DNA of 64,000 bases from Takakia lepidozioides (lineage: Eukaryota > Streptophyta > Takakiopsida > Takakiales > Takakiaceae). This document shows, in pieces, positions 10,531 to 22,510 of the stretch. The stretch is taken from NCBI GenBank assembly GCA_030704615.1, contig CM060732.1, positions 70,413,053 through 70,477,052 of the forward strand, given 5' to 3'. Every line of letters starts with the position of its first letter. The first letter of the stretch is position 1. The position numbers and the translations under genes are program-made. Under the pieces are notes generated by a model, which saw only the letters and a list, made by a program, of their open reading frames with translations, was not told where the DNA came from and made no database searches.

Positions 10531-11081
10531 TGACGCTGTGGCGGTGCACTTCATAAAGATCATAAATTTGTTAGTCAATTCAAGGCTTCTGTTCAGATTG
10601 CATTGATTCAGCATTGCATTCTTCAGAGTTCAAATCTGACTCTAGGGCCTTGTAATCTTAGATGTATCACCTCAAGTGCAATGCACCACATCCAGCTTCA
10701 GATTGGATTCACTGGTGGCTGCAGGTATTTTGAACATTTGGTAATATTGTATTGTAGTGCAAAGGTCTACTGCCCAGGTTTAGCAGATCACACAGGTCCA
10801 GGTCAGGAAGAAAGTAGAGGACCATTTCGAAGATGGTAATGATCCATAGCCCAGTGAAATACATCAGTAGAGCAGAAGTCCATATGGAATTTGTATGGTG
10901 AGCACATATCTATCTGCCAACGCTGCAACCACTTGTTTGCGATCAAGAGCAGCAACATTTGTCAAAAAAACATATGCATTCTACTGAAACTTCTTTTCTT
11001 TGGTTGAAGATCTAATGTACAACACTGACAAGAAACTGGTCAATTCATCACAAGAGATCATTCCTGTAACTTAAGGACAGA
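10531..11081. other. No gene seen
   Basis: This sequence between the RING frame and the palindrome could include the 3' UTR of the RING fragment. No other structure was recognised. Confidence 0.4.
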
Positions 11082-12332
11082 CTAGGGAATTCCAAAAAGG
11101 CCTTGATGTGAAATGCCTTGCAATTCACTTGATCACCCCCCTAAAAGTGCGCAATTCAATTCAATTGAACTGCTAAAACTAGCTTAAAAACAACCCTAGT
11201 TTGCAATTCAATTGAATTGTCGGCACATCATTCAATTGAATTGCTGACTACAATTGAATTGAATTGTAATCTATAATTTTTAACTTTTTTTCTGTATATA
11301 TTGTATATATATGTACATATTTAAATTATACATATACTCATACAAAAGTATAAGCTAAAAATACATGTTGCCCGTCTATTCTTGCTGTCTGTCAATCCTT
11401 TGCCCGTGGTAAGGCTTGAACCCGAGATAAGCCTAAGGGAGAGCGAAAGAGGGAGAGAGAAAGAGGGTCAATCCTTTGCCCGTGGTAAGGCTTGAACCCG
11501 AGATAAGCCTAAGGGAGAGCGAAAGAGGGAGAGAGAAAGAGGAAGTCACGAAGCGCTTGTAAAAGCGGGATTGTCCCTCTTTGTGGATGTTGGTGCCAAT
11601 ATATGGCTATGTACATATACCAAACATGATACCAATGTAAGAGTATCAACGAGTAAGAGTTTGATATATTAAACTTTATATGGAACACACATCCCAACTT
11701 CAACATGATACCTTTGTAAGAGTATCGAAACAATATTATTTTTGATAGATGAACATATCATTTGTTTTCTTTGTCCTGGGCCAGATACTAGTGTTAGGGG
11801 ACTACATGATGATGCGGGGGAAGCCTTTCATCAATTGTCAGGTTTGATTTTGTCTGTTTCTTTCAGAGCCAGCCATGTTTCTTTTGCCAGTGAATCAGAG
11901 GAAGCTGCTGATCTCTCTCCCTCTCTGGCTCTCCCTTTCTCGCTGAGGCTGAGGCTTCACAACTCCACAATTTCCTCAAGGGCACAAGAAAGAGGGGCAG
12001 CAAGAATAGATGGGCAACATGTAGTTTTAGCTTATACTCTTATATGTGTATAAGTACAATTTGAATATATACATATACATATATATATTATATATTATAT
12101 ACAGAAATAAGTTAAAAAAATTATAGATTACAATTCAATTCAAATGTAGTCAGCAATTGAATTGATTTGCAAATTCACAATTCAATTGAATTGCAAATTA
12201 GGGTTGTTTTCAAGCTAGTTTTAGCAGTTCAATTGAATTGCCCTTGCAATTCAATTGAATTGCGCACTTTTAGGGGGGTGATCAAGTGAATTGCAATGCA
12301 TTTCACATCAAGGCCTTTTTGGAATTCCCTAG
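11082..12332 (+). mobile_element. Foldback-type element, copy 1 (left arm of palindrome)
   Basis: The ends are a perfect inverted pair (CTAGGGAATTCC...GGAATTCCCTAG). The outer roughly 300 bases on each side are inverted copies of each other, from 11082-11390 and about 12000-12332, both full of TTCAATTGAATT palindromes and ending at the 'atgttgcccgtctattcttgctg' mark. The centre includes an open frame at 11742-12053 (103 aa, unrecognised) and a 77-bp tandem duplication at 11391-11542. Long inverted termini with a small unrelated core fit a foldback or large non-autonomous TIR element. Confidence 0.8.
11391..11542 (+). repeat. ~77-bp tandem duplication unique to copy 1
   Basis: The unit starting GTCAATCCTTTGCCCGTGG and ending in 'gagagaaagagg' occurs twice in a row. 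The mirror position in copy 2 (about 13050-13130) has it once, so the duplication post-dates, or was lost after, formation of the inverted pair. Confidence 0.9.
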
Positions 12333-13497
12333 TAACTGCTAAAACTAGCTTGAAAACAACCCTAATTTGCAATTCAATTGAATTGTCAGCACACGATTCA
12401 ATTGAATTGCGAATTGGTAATTCAATTGAATTGCTGACTACAATTCAATTGAATTGCAATCTATTATTTAAAACTTATTTCTGTATATTATATATATATA
12501 TATAATATATATATATATATATTCAAATTGTACTTATACACATATAAGAGTATAAGCTAAAACTACATGTTGCCCGTCTATTCTTGCTGCCCCTCTTTCT
12601 TGTGCCCTTGAGGAAATTGTGGAGTTGTGAAGCCAGCCTCAGCCTCAGCGAGAAAGGGAGAGCTAGAGAGGGAGAGAGATCAGCAGCTACCTCTGATTCA
12701 CTGGCAAAAGAAACATGGCTTGCTCTGAAAGAAACAGACAAAATCAAACCTGACAATTGATGAAAGGCTTCCCCCGCATCATCATGTAGTCCCCTAACAC
12801 TAGTATCTGGCCCAGGACAAAGAAAACAAATGATATGTTCATCTATCAAAAATAATATTGTTTCGATACTCTTACAAAGGTATCATGTTGAAGTTGGGAT
12901 GTGTGTTCCATATAAAGTTTAATATATCAAACTCTTACTCGTTGATACTCTTACATTGGTATCATGTTTGGTATATGTACATAGCCATATATTGGCACCA
13001 ACATCCACAAAGAGGGACAATCCTGCTTTTACAAGCGCTTCGTGACTTCCTCTTTCTCTCTCCCTCTTTCGCTCTCCCTTAGGCTTATCTCGGGCTCAAG
13101 CCTTACCACGGGCAAAGGATTGACAGACAGCAAGAATAGACGGGCAACATGTATTTTTAGCTTATACTTTTGTATGAGTATATGTATAATTTAAATATGT
13201 ACATATATATAATATATATAGAAAAAAAGTTAAAAATTATAGATTACAATTCAATTCAATTGTAGTCAGCAATTCAATTGATTTGCAAATTCACAATTCA
13301 ATTGAAGTGCAGTCAACAATTCAACTGAATTGTCAACTAGCAATTCAATTGAATCGTGTGCCGACAATTCAATTGAATTGCAAACTAGGGTTGTTTTCAA
13401 GCTAGTTTTAGCAGTTCAATTGAATTGCGCACTTTTAGGGGGGGTGATCAAGTGAATTGCAATGCATTTCACATCAAGGCCTTTTTGGAACTCCCTA
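12333..13497 (-). mobile_element. Foldback-type element, copy 2 (right arm of palindrome)
   Basis: This is the reverse complement of copy 1 across nearly its whole length, including an open frame matching 11742-12053 (12523-12849 minus) and one matching 11509-11733 (12858-13082 plus). Its outer terminus ends GGCCTTTTTGGAACTCCCTA at 13497, while the inner terminus next to copy 1 lacks the GGGAATTCC end. Together the copies form an inverted repeat of about 1.15 kb per arm with almost no spacer. Confidence 0.85.
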
Positions 13498-13646
13498 AAC
13501 AGACACCGCTGGGAGATGCACAAGTACGGCCAGGTGCATATATATCTGATGTGGCCGCTATGCAAGATTGTATATGCACTCCAGCACACTCGGTTAGTAG
13601 CGATCACATATTTAAATCACACATATACTTCCACATCATTATCAAA

Positions 13647-13810
13647 CAGTGTGTTAGTGGTCAGTGGGACCTGGGTCTCGGGTTCAAACTTCAAACCTTG
13701 TGAGCTGTCTACCTTTAGGCTGGGGCTCTCACCATGTTTGTCTGGACGGTCTTGAAAGGGGTTTACGTATTGGCTCCGAGTCCCTAAGGAGTGACCAGAC
13801 TATTTTCTCC
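13647..13810 (+). mobile_element. SINE-like element with tRNA-type A and B boxes
   Basis: The sequence TTAGTGGTCAGTGG followed about 25 bases later by GGGTTCAAACTTC resembles the RNA polymerase III A box and B box of tRNA-derived plant SINEs. The body goes on to about 13810. Target duplications and a clear tail were not found. Confidence 0.4.
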
Positions 13811-14027
13811 TGATGTATCTTCCCCAGTTAATACCTAATCAGATCATACTTATTACTTTCCCCCATAAATATCCATTTTCATTATACTCGAGATTCTCAT
13901 CCACCTATTGTTAGTGTTTTTTTTTTCATATTTCCAAAATCACCGGCGCGGCCACCTGTGAATTCCACGCAATGCCCATGTGGCGAGAATATCGAGGTGA
14001 CAAAGTTAGAAAAGTGACTATATTCCA

Positions 14028-14202
14028 GGTGTCATGTTTTCATTGGTGCACCTCGGGAAGAAATATATATCCTGGTGCGTTTTGGCGAAAATCTCTGATT
14101 CTACTCCCCATAATTCCTTTGTACAAGTAGCTGATCGAGTTTCCAGGTTGAAATCTGGCGATTTTTCGCCAGAGACAAAAAAAAAAAAAAAAAAAAAAAA
14201 AA
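14028..14202 (+). mobile_element. Short retroelement ending in a hairpin and poly(A), copy 1
   Basis: About 145 bases end in the perfect hairpin TCTGGCGA-TTTT-TCGCCAGA (14154-14173), followed by a run of 26 A. The same body, hairpin and A-run occur on the minus strand at 44807-44978. Two copies that share a 3' hairpin next to poly(A) suggest a SINE or the 3' tail of a LINE. Confidence 0.7.
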
Positions 14203-16785
14203 TCCTAGTTTGTTACCCATTCATTTAGAATTTGGTGAGTGTTATAATTTCATTATATTTATTAAATGGTTAAATTAGGTTTCTGCTTAGAAATTAGCTA
14301 GAAACTAGGGATAATAATATTATAATTAATAATTTACATTTCTATTTCAGCTTAGAAAAGCCTACTTAAATAGTATTTCTTAAATTTGCCTTTGAAAATC
14401 TACTTCTAATGAGGGCGGAGATCCCCTCTCGCACTTGTCTCCACTATCTGCCAAATGTCCATCCTCCTATTTGACTTTACCACTATCTTTTAATGGTCCA
14501 GCTACTTTAGCCCCTTGTAGTTGTCGAGTCATTCTCATCTTTGAACTTTCTACTTTAATATTGTGTGGCTCTTTTTGTTTGCTTGGGGTCTTCATGTGCT
14601 CAACCGGCTGAGCTGGCCCCAGTTCTTGAGCAAGTCCCCAACCTTAGCCCCCGCTCGGCGATTTTGGCGATGTCTAGCTCTGTTAGATGTGCAAGTACAT
14701 TTTTGGGCTCCGCTTCTTTCTCATGATTTGCAGAAAGTACCCCGATCAATCTTTCTCACACGTATCGCACTGCATTGCTCCCAACTTGATACTCTCTCCC
14801 ATCATAACATCTCCCATACACTGCTGCTGTAAGATTCTTATATCTAGTGGAGGAAGCCCATGCCTACATCTGTTGCGGCATTTAAACGTGCCTCTTCTTT
14901 CGTCATTTGGCCAAGGAGCTGGGCTTCTGACTGCAGGGAAAGTTGTTCTTGACACTGGGACCCGCTGGTCAAACATGAATGACATTGTCCATGAAGGTAG
15001 CACAAAGATAAAATTACCAACAAACTCCTGCAGCAAGAAAATATTAACAACACCCTGTATTTCTGGCTGAGAATCCTTGTCATGCATCTCACCACCAATG
15101 TTCACTATGAGCAAACCTGAGGAATCAGTCACAGATAGTTGCGACGGATATCAGAATGCTAAAAAACTAATCCCTTGAAATCCCACATTGTGAGAGGAGG
15201 AAATTCAGACCTATTTGAGATGGGGAAAGGAAGCAAGGAAGCAATAGCTGCAAATACAACAGTTAGTCTGTCACCTATATGAAACATGTCCTTCCACATG
15301 AACCCATGGGTATCTGTTTTCAGCTACAGTAACTTCTGATCTACATGGACCTCCATTTGAATTGAATTCTATCACAGATGTGCAGGAAATGCATATTGTG
15401 ACAGACTTGGCATCTCCTAGGGCACTCTACCTCTCCATTGATGTGCTGTAGGATACCGGTTCTCTTTGATGTGACCATCAGTCGTGTTTATTGTAAAAGA
15501 AGACAAGGGAATTAGGGCGTGTAGCAAACTTGTCATCTTCCAGGTAAACTTGGCAAAGAAGATGGATACCCATATTTAGGGGTCTGATATACGACTGTAG
15601 GCAACGGCATGTTTCCTGCCTCAACGTCCGATCGCTATCACATCAAAGACAATTTAAGAGCGCTTGACCTCGATGACAAAGCGCCTTATGGGCTATATTT
15701 TTAAACAAGTACACATGCTCTTGGTCACATGAGTACACATGCTCTTGGTCGTGATCTTTGTTTACGCCCGAACATGCTATGAACAAGGATCAAGCATGGG
15801 TTCCTATGTATTTTGGTTTGCTAAAATGAACGACGTTGCATTGTGGTTAGCTACAATGGCCCGCAATCGATCTTTTTTCCTAGGTAGATATTTAAATATT
15901 TGTGTGTGAAATTAATTCAATGAGTTTTTAAGGAGTCTTAGGCTCCCATTAAAAATCCAAAAGAGGTTTTACCCAGCGGTAGTCGCCGACCGGAATTTTG
16001 TTGTGTTAATGGTGCGAGAGAAGTTTCAGCCCCAAGCGTCAATTTGTCCACACCCTAAAAATTTGCTCCGCAATGGAAACTACGTTTTCACGGGGATTTG
16101 TGGTGGTTGAACACAATGGACCGGCAAATTCGTGGGGACTACAATGGGTACCACAAACCCTTCTCATATGGTTTGTGTAGCTATAACTTCTTTCTAGTAC
16201 AATTTATGCTTAATCAATTTTGAACTTCATAAAATTTTGTGACACCAAGTGGCACTAATTGAAGTGACACTCTCTTGGTGGCACTAGAGTGGAGTGACAT
16301 TCCCTTCAGTGCCACCCCCGTTCAATGTTAGTCTGACATAATTCTGATCATGGCACCCCGTCTTGTGTCACTCCTAAGAGGGTAGGAAAGATTTCACATG
16401 CAAAAAACCAGCGTACAATGTTATGAGAGATTGCATATACATTAAGTTCTTAAGTTATTGATATTGTTTTCATAATGCTCCCTACTCGGCTTTGGGAAAG
16501 AAAAGGAGCTACACTTAAGTGTTGTACCACTTTTTACATTTTTTATTCATGAATAAGACACGATGGGTGTGACCCACATGCTGGGTGTGACCCACATGCA
16601 TTGCCGGATATTTCTCTGAAATGTGACCCTAAAATTGCAAAAAAGACGTGTTTGTTGGACTTAAGAATAATCAATTTTGCATTTGGAAACAACCATGAAC
16701 ACCCGCAAGATATCACATGAAACACAACAGGTAGCCTCCCAATCTAGCACTTGCTCAATTAGATAGATTTTACTGCTCTGCTCAC
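14203..16785. other. No gene recognised
   Basis: This is AT-rich intergenic sequence. Overlapping open frames around 14687-15132 on both strands could not be matched to any family. Short repeats of 'gtgacac' or 'gtggcac' type occur near 16240-16320, and a TGGGTGTGACCCACATGC direct repeat lies at about 16564-16598. No further structure was seen. Confidence 0.35.
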
Positions 16786-19530
16786 TTGTTGACCTGGTCT
16801 ATCAGATCTCCAATTGTCCCTATCTCCTTTGGATTTGACCACTCCGCAATCCAAATTTCTCTCCACACCCCAGGGTCCAGAGTCAGGGGTAGGGGCTTCT
16901 TTAAGCTAAATCCATCTCTCCTCTCTGACCTAGAGGTTATAAATACTTTTCAGAGGGCTTGGTCCTTTGCTGACCCCTTCTCCTCCCCCACTCTGCTTTT
17001 TCTTTCCAAACTCAACACTGTGAAGAACATTTGCATGGAGCTATCTAGAAAGAAGGCATAAGAGTCTTCTCGCAGAGAGAAAGCCCTTACAAAGTGCCTT
17101 CATGTCTATCAGTTTCAAATGCAGATCGGTAGGGACAACCCCCAAACCTATGTCTCGTACAAAACTGTCAAGACGAACCGACCCTTGTTTTATCATTCAA
17201 GGGAGCAGTTTATAAAAATCAAGGCTGGGGTTAACTGGTCGCTTAAGGGAGAGAAAATGTCTAAATATTTCCTTGCTAAAGCTGCTCAATGGCAGGCTTC
17301 CACTCTCATTACTTCTCTACGTGTTGCTCTGGTCTTTCCTCCTCTGTTCCCAAGAAAATGTCCAGCATTGTTGCAGACTTCTTCAAGCAGCTCTTTGGAA
17401 AAAGACCTCACACACCTATGGTGGAGGAAGCCAAGAATTACGCTATTACAGAATATCCCTTGCTTGTTGACTGCTATTGACAAGGTCAAGATGGCTGAGC
17501 CTTTCACGGTGGAGGAGCTGGGTAGGGCAGTGGATGCATTGGCTTCTATGAAAAGTCCGGGACCTGATGGCTTGTCGATTGAATTATTCAAATCTCTTTG
17601 GATGACTATTGGGGGGGATTTTCCGCTCATGGCTAATGACATCTTTGAGAAACATATGATGCCCTCTCAAATGTCTGAGGGTCTCATAACCTTGATCTAC
17701 AAAAAATGAGAGAGAGACAATGTTGCTAACTATCGTCCCATCACCCTCCTCAATTCGACGTACAAAAGGCTCTGGTTTTAAGAATCCAACCCTTGTTGCC
17801 CAAAATTATAAGAAAGGACCAGATTGGTTCTCTAAAAAATCGTATGATACTCGATAACATTCTGTTGGTGCATAAAGCACTCCATAGAGCTTCTTTGAAT
17901 AACCAGCCCCTGGCCCTCCTTATGCTGGATTTCAGAAAAAAATTGACTCAATTGATTGGACTTTCCTCCTAGCTGCCTTGGATAAATAAGGTCTTCATGG
18001 GGTCTTCCTGTCTTGGGTCAATAGTATTGCTGCAGTATGCTTCCAGTAAATTGCTAGTTAATGGGGTGATCTCCCAATTTTTCCCTATTTCTAGGTCAAT
18101 TAGGCATGTGCAAGCTGTGATGACTAAGCTGAAGAGAACTTTGGCCCATTGGAGTTCTTCTATGCTTTCCATTGCAGGAAGAGCATTGGTGGCCAACCCG
18201 TGCTACTTGCCTCTACTTGGTAATTTTCTGCTGCTGTCTGGGATCCAGGTACCTCGATGGTGAAAGAGATAAAGGCTTTGATTCAAAACTTTATTTGGGG
18301 TGCAACCACGCAAACCCCAGTGAGAAGGGCCCTGTGATTTCTTGAGAAGGACACTGCCAGCCTAAGATCGAAGAGGGCCTCGACATTATTGACCTTGCAT
18401 CGTAGATAAATGCTTTTTTGGCCAAATGGATTCGGAGAGCTCTTTGACTCACAGCCACAGCCCATGGAGCAAGCTAATTCAACCTTATTTGATGGGAGCT
18501 ATGCCTTCCTCATAGTTCCTCTAATTGTGGGCTCAATCCCTGTGTTGGATTGTTCAAGGCAGAAACACTAATGTGCAGTTGGGATCTCGTCTGTGGCAAT
18601 CAATCTGGGCAGCATGGTAATCCATAAGGTGCTCCCCTACCCAAACACCCCCCACAAATTTATGCTGAGGCATTGCGTCAACCTCTCTTCGGGAATTACA
18701 ATATGGATTCTGAAATGCTTTTGCTCAATGGCCTAAATAGGCTTTTTGTAGAAATTCATGCCTACATGGCTCCCTTACTCAATGCAGGAGAAGACAATTG
18801 GAGCCTGCCTGTGTGGATGGCCTTAAATGGCGTTGACGAACAATGTCATCTTTGTTCTTTTTGTGTAAGGGCACATTGCTTCGGGTATGGCCTTTGTGGC
18901 AAACCTAGAAGGTGATGATCTGTAGTTGAGAGGTCAGCTGGACATGCATAAAAGCTCCTTATTCCCCATTAGGGTGGTTGATGGATGGGAAACAATACCC
19001 CAACCCTTGCCAGGGGCACGCCAGGGGACATGAAGTTCAGTGGGCTCTTCACTCAAAATTCACATGGTCCTGTTGTACCCCCTGGCTGCTTTGCAGTTTG
19101 ACCCAGGGGAGTGGAAGTGGATGGACGACCAACAATCCTTTTTTTTTGCCTATTATGTGAAGCTGGGTTACAAGTTGCTGAGGCCAACCACGTCTTTCCA
19201 CTCAAGATGGGAGGAAAAGTTCCCAGGGCACGTACACCCTGACACAAATCAACTGGGACTTGGTGTGGAAAGAGATCTGGAGAAAGGAAAGACTGGAGAA
19301 AATCTCGGGTTTTTTGTGGAAACTTGTGCACATAATCCTACTTGTCCACGCCAAGACCCTCCTCAACAACACCTCCTGCATTTATGTAATGCTCAGCCAG
19401 AATCCATTGAGCATTGCTTGGCTGAATGCCACCTCTCCGCTAAAATCTGGAGGGTGGTGTTGAGGTTTTACGCAAATTGGGCTTCATTTCCCCCCCCCCC
19501 CCCCCATCACGTGAAGGTAAACTGTTCATG
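16786..19530 (+). pseudogene. Degraded L1-type LINE
   Basis: In order along the strand: the end of an apurinic endonuclease domain (FDHSAIQISLHTPGSRVRG); a linker with AWSFADPFSS and EKMSKYFLAKAAQ; reverse transcriptase with MKSPGPDGLSIELFKSLW (near 17550), LIYKK, NYRPITLLN and DNILLVHKALHRA (near 17850); and finally a zf-RVT region (KISGFLWKLVH, PESIEHCLAECHLSAKIW) ending near 19470. The YADD-containing middle of RT is missing between about 17990 and 18050, and stops and frameshifts are frequent. A run of 16 C sits at 19490-19505, close to the end of recognisable LINE sequence. Confidence 0.88.
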
Positions 19531-19734
19531 AGGATTGCCTTGGAAGGTCAGACCCATGCTATGGAGGTTCCTAATAGGGATTCAGTTCCAGAGTTGCTTG
19601 AGTTGCATCATTCTTCTGCTTTTTGCTGGTCACTTGGGCATCACTAAGACCTTGAAGAGGCTCCAAGAGAGTTTTTGAATATGCTGCCTGCTCACAGAAC
19701 TTGTGTCTGCCCTGTCCGGGCCAGTCTAACATTT

Positions 19735-20165
19735 TTATGACTGTGGATATCACTGCATTTGCAGTGATAAGTGTTGTTATGACTACCTCACTCTGCAGTG
19801 ACAAACACGAAGTCAGTTCTACCATGACTACGGAGTGATAAGTGCGAAGTCATGGTCGTCACCGAGGACGTGGCATGGGATAGTGATGCAGGGTTTGGTG
19901 ATGTAGTCATAACAAATATGACTACACGACTGAAAGTTATGACTGAGGTTACGACTACATCACTACAATATTGCGCCTACATGGAGAGGCCTCTGCGTGA
20001 CACGTGGGATCCTTGGGCATTGACATATGTAATCATCACTTGATGGTGCAGTGGAGTAGTCATATCTTTATGACTACACGACTATGGGTATGACTATATC
20101 ACTACAGATGGCACGTGGTCTCGTTGGAGCAGGTGTGACTGACACGTGATGATCATGTAGATTTT
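19735..20165. mobile_element. TAGTCAT/ATGACTA-rich repeat, probable DNA transposon end
   Basis: The stretch contains many copies of 'tatgactac', 'gtagtcat' and 'cactaca' in both orientations, for example TATCACTACAGATGGCACG near 20097. Clustered short subterminal repeats with CACTACA ends are typical of CACTA-superfamily elements. No transposase was seen. It shares the motif with 38725-39098. Confidence 0.45.
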
Positions 20166-20667
20166 ACAATTTATTAAATGTTATTTAATTTTAAATAACT
20201 AATTTAGATATTAAATTAAATTAAATTAATATGAAATTTAACTTTGTGGAGCTCTCATAAGCACAACAATTGGCAAAGAGGAAAGGCCATCTATACCAAG
20301 ACACAACCCCTATGCAGGGAAAGAGAGCATGCATTAATCTTTCAATGACCAATGAATCGACCCCCAACCCTGTTGGCAGTTGCAAAGAGTGGCAAAGAAA
20401 GATTCTACCACCAACCCTGTTGCATAGACTGGCAGAAACAACAACATGATACAATATGAAAGACACAACTACCATCAAACATGTCATCCATAGAAACACC
20501 ACAACACAACCTCAGAGGACATTGCACCTTCAAACGATATTGGATGTTAATACATTAGACACTGACATGGTATTTGAACCAGTCTGCCTATATACATTCC
20601 CAAAATATACTTCATTCTTCAAGCATGATGTTGCTAAGTACTACCGCAACAAGAAATTGACCATCTA
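20166..20667. other. No gene seen
   Basis: This is AT-rich sequence followed by unassigned sequence, with nothing recognised on either strand. Confidence 0.35.
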
Positions 20668-20745
20668 CGCAGGTTTCTTGTAGCTATCATTCCACAGGGA
20701 ATCATAGGTAATCTGGAGCTTGAAATCCAACCTTCTTGGATGTGT
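20668..20745 (-). repeat. Copy 3 (partial) of the dispersed coding-like fragment
   Basis: About 78 bases match 7305-7375 and 7865-7935, including 'ggtttcttgtagctat' and 'tccacagggaatcataggtaatct'. It lies 13 kb from the other two copies with no PPR sequence nearby, so the fragment spreads on its own or marks a larger decayed copy. Confidence 0.7.
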
Positions 20746-20879
20746 CAAGTTATCTTACCACTAGTGTGAAACTAGCTAGGAAATAGCTAGCTTTTACATA
20801 TTGACATTTGGGATTGGCCCAAGTGTCAATCCAGGGGTCAAGGCAGCTTTTCTTTCACTCCAAGTGGAAACCAGCCCTA

Positions 20880-21290
20880 GACCTTCCATTCTAGCTCTCT
20901 AAAGCTTGAAAACAAGAGCCTCAATGGGCTGAAGGCATGCTCCACACATGCCCCACTCTCACCATAAGAGAATCAGCTCATTTGCTTCATTTCTTGCACC
21001 CACAAACCTGAAAATACAAGCTTCAGCAGGCTGAAAGCATGCTCCACATGCCCTACAGGGAAACCAGCCCCTTCCTTCCTTTCTTGCACTCCCACACCTG
21101 AAAGTACAAGCCTTCATCAGGCTGATAGCATGCTCCACACATGCATTGCCCTCACATAAGGGAAGTCAACCCTTCCCTCTTCCTTGCTTGCCCTCCAAGC
21201 TTGAAGATGGAAGCTTCAATGAGCTGAATACATGCTCCACACATGCAACCTCTTCACACAAGAGATATCAGACCCCTATCTTGGCTCCTT
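20880..21290. repeat. Four degenerate tandem units of ~97 bp
   Basis: Each unit holds 'cttgaaaa.acaagc.tca..gggctgaa.gcatgctccacacatgcc', at about 20905, 21007, 21100 and 21198. The core GCATGCTCCACACATGC is nearly palindromic. The array lies just before the G-rich minisatellite. Confidence 0.8.
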
Positions 21291-21699
21291 GGCTTATGTG
21301 AGTTGGGATTTCAACTTCAAGCTTGAAGGGAGCGCAACTCTTGAAGCAGCAGGTGTAGAGGGCTGGAATAGGCTCTAAGACATATGCTATGGCCAAGGAG
21401 AGTGCTTGAATGAGTGCTCACAAGGGCTGGGAACCAGCAGGGCTTGGTTGTTTGCCATTGAGTTTAGTGGCGTGTTTGGGGAGGCTAAGTGAGAAAGAAG
21501 GCTTGGTTTGTGGCAACCACCTCATGGCTTAGGGCTACTATGGTGGTGTGTGGGAGCCGAAAGAACAAGAATACCTTGCTGATTTCCTCACAGCCGCCAT
21601 AGCTCGGTGGAAAGAAGCCTAGAGTCCAAGAGACACAAACCCTAGCTTGGCGTGGCTAAACCCCTTGGAGAAATGGCTAAACTGCCAGAGCGGCCATGG

Positions 21700-22510
21700 A
21701 TGGGGCTGTGACGGGCTGTCCCTGTGGCCTTGGGGGCTGTGACGGGCTGTGCCGGTGGCCTTTTGGGGCTGTGACGGGCTGTGGGCCCCAGGGCGGGCTT
21801 GGCCTTTGGGGCTGTGATGGGCTGTGAGGGGCTGCGCCGTGGCCTTGGGGCTGGGCTGTGAGGGGCTGTGACAGGCTGTGCCCAGTGGCCAGGCTGTGTG
21901 CTGTGCCAGTGGCTGTGGGGCTGTGAGGGGCTGTGAGGGGCTGTTGCCCTGCGGCCTGTGACAGGCCGTGAGGCCTTGGGGGCTATGACGGGCTGTGAGG
22001 GGCTGTGGCAGGCTGTGCCCAGTGGCCTGTGGGGTTGTGAGGGGCTGTGAGGGGCTGAAGTGACAGGCGTGCCCTTTGGGGCTGTGATGGGCTGTAAGGG
22101 GCTGTGACAGGATGTGCCCGTGGCCTTTAGGGCTGTGACAGGCCGTGCCTGAGGCCTTTGGGGCTGTGACGGGCTGTGAGGGGCTGTGTCAGGCCGTGCC
22201 TGAGGCCTTGGGGGCTGTGAGGGGTTGTGGCGAGCTGTGATGGGCTGTGAGGGGCTGTGACAGGCTGTGCCCAGTGGCCTGTGGGGCTGTGATAGGCTGT
22301 GCCCAGTGGCTGTGGGGCTGTGACGGGTTGTGACAGGCTGTGGCAAGCTGTGACGGGCTGTGGCTGGCCCCTGTGACAGGCTGGCGAGCTGTGACGGGCG
22401 ATGAGGGGCTGTGACAGGCTGTGCCCAGTGGCCTGTGGGACTGTGACGGCTATGACCAGTGAGCTGTGTGGGCCTGTGCTGGTCTGTGGTGGCCCATGTT
22501 GACCTGTGGA
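21700..22510. repeat. G-rich minisatellite (GGGGCTGTGA/CGGGCTGTG units)
   Basis: This is about 0.8 kb of irregular repeats built from GGGGCTGTGACGGGCTGTG with interspersed 'ccagtggcctgtgg' and 'aggccttgg' blocks. The plus strand is rich in GGGG runs. The minus strand stays open for 305 codons (22559-21642), giving a repetitive Ser/Pro/Gln/His/Arg-rich product, which is a by-product of repeat composition rather than good evidence of a gene. Confidence 0.9.

Noticed and set aside
11391-11542. tRNA gene in the duplicated segment (GGCTTGAACCCGAGAT)
   Set aside because: Only a loose B-box-like string; no acceptor stem, anticodon arm or A box could be drawn.
14687-15132. Overlapping open frames on both strands as a gene
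   Set aside because: No recognisable domain, no splice pattern and no similarity to a known family; left as unassigned.
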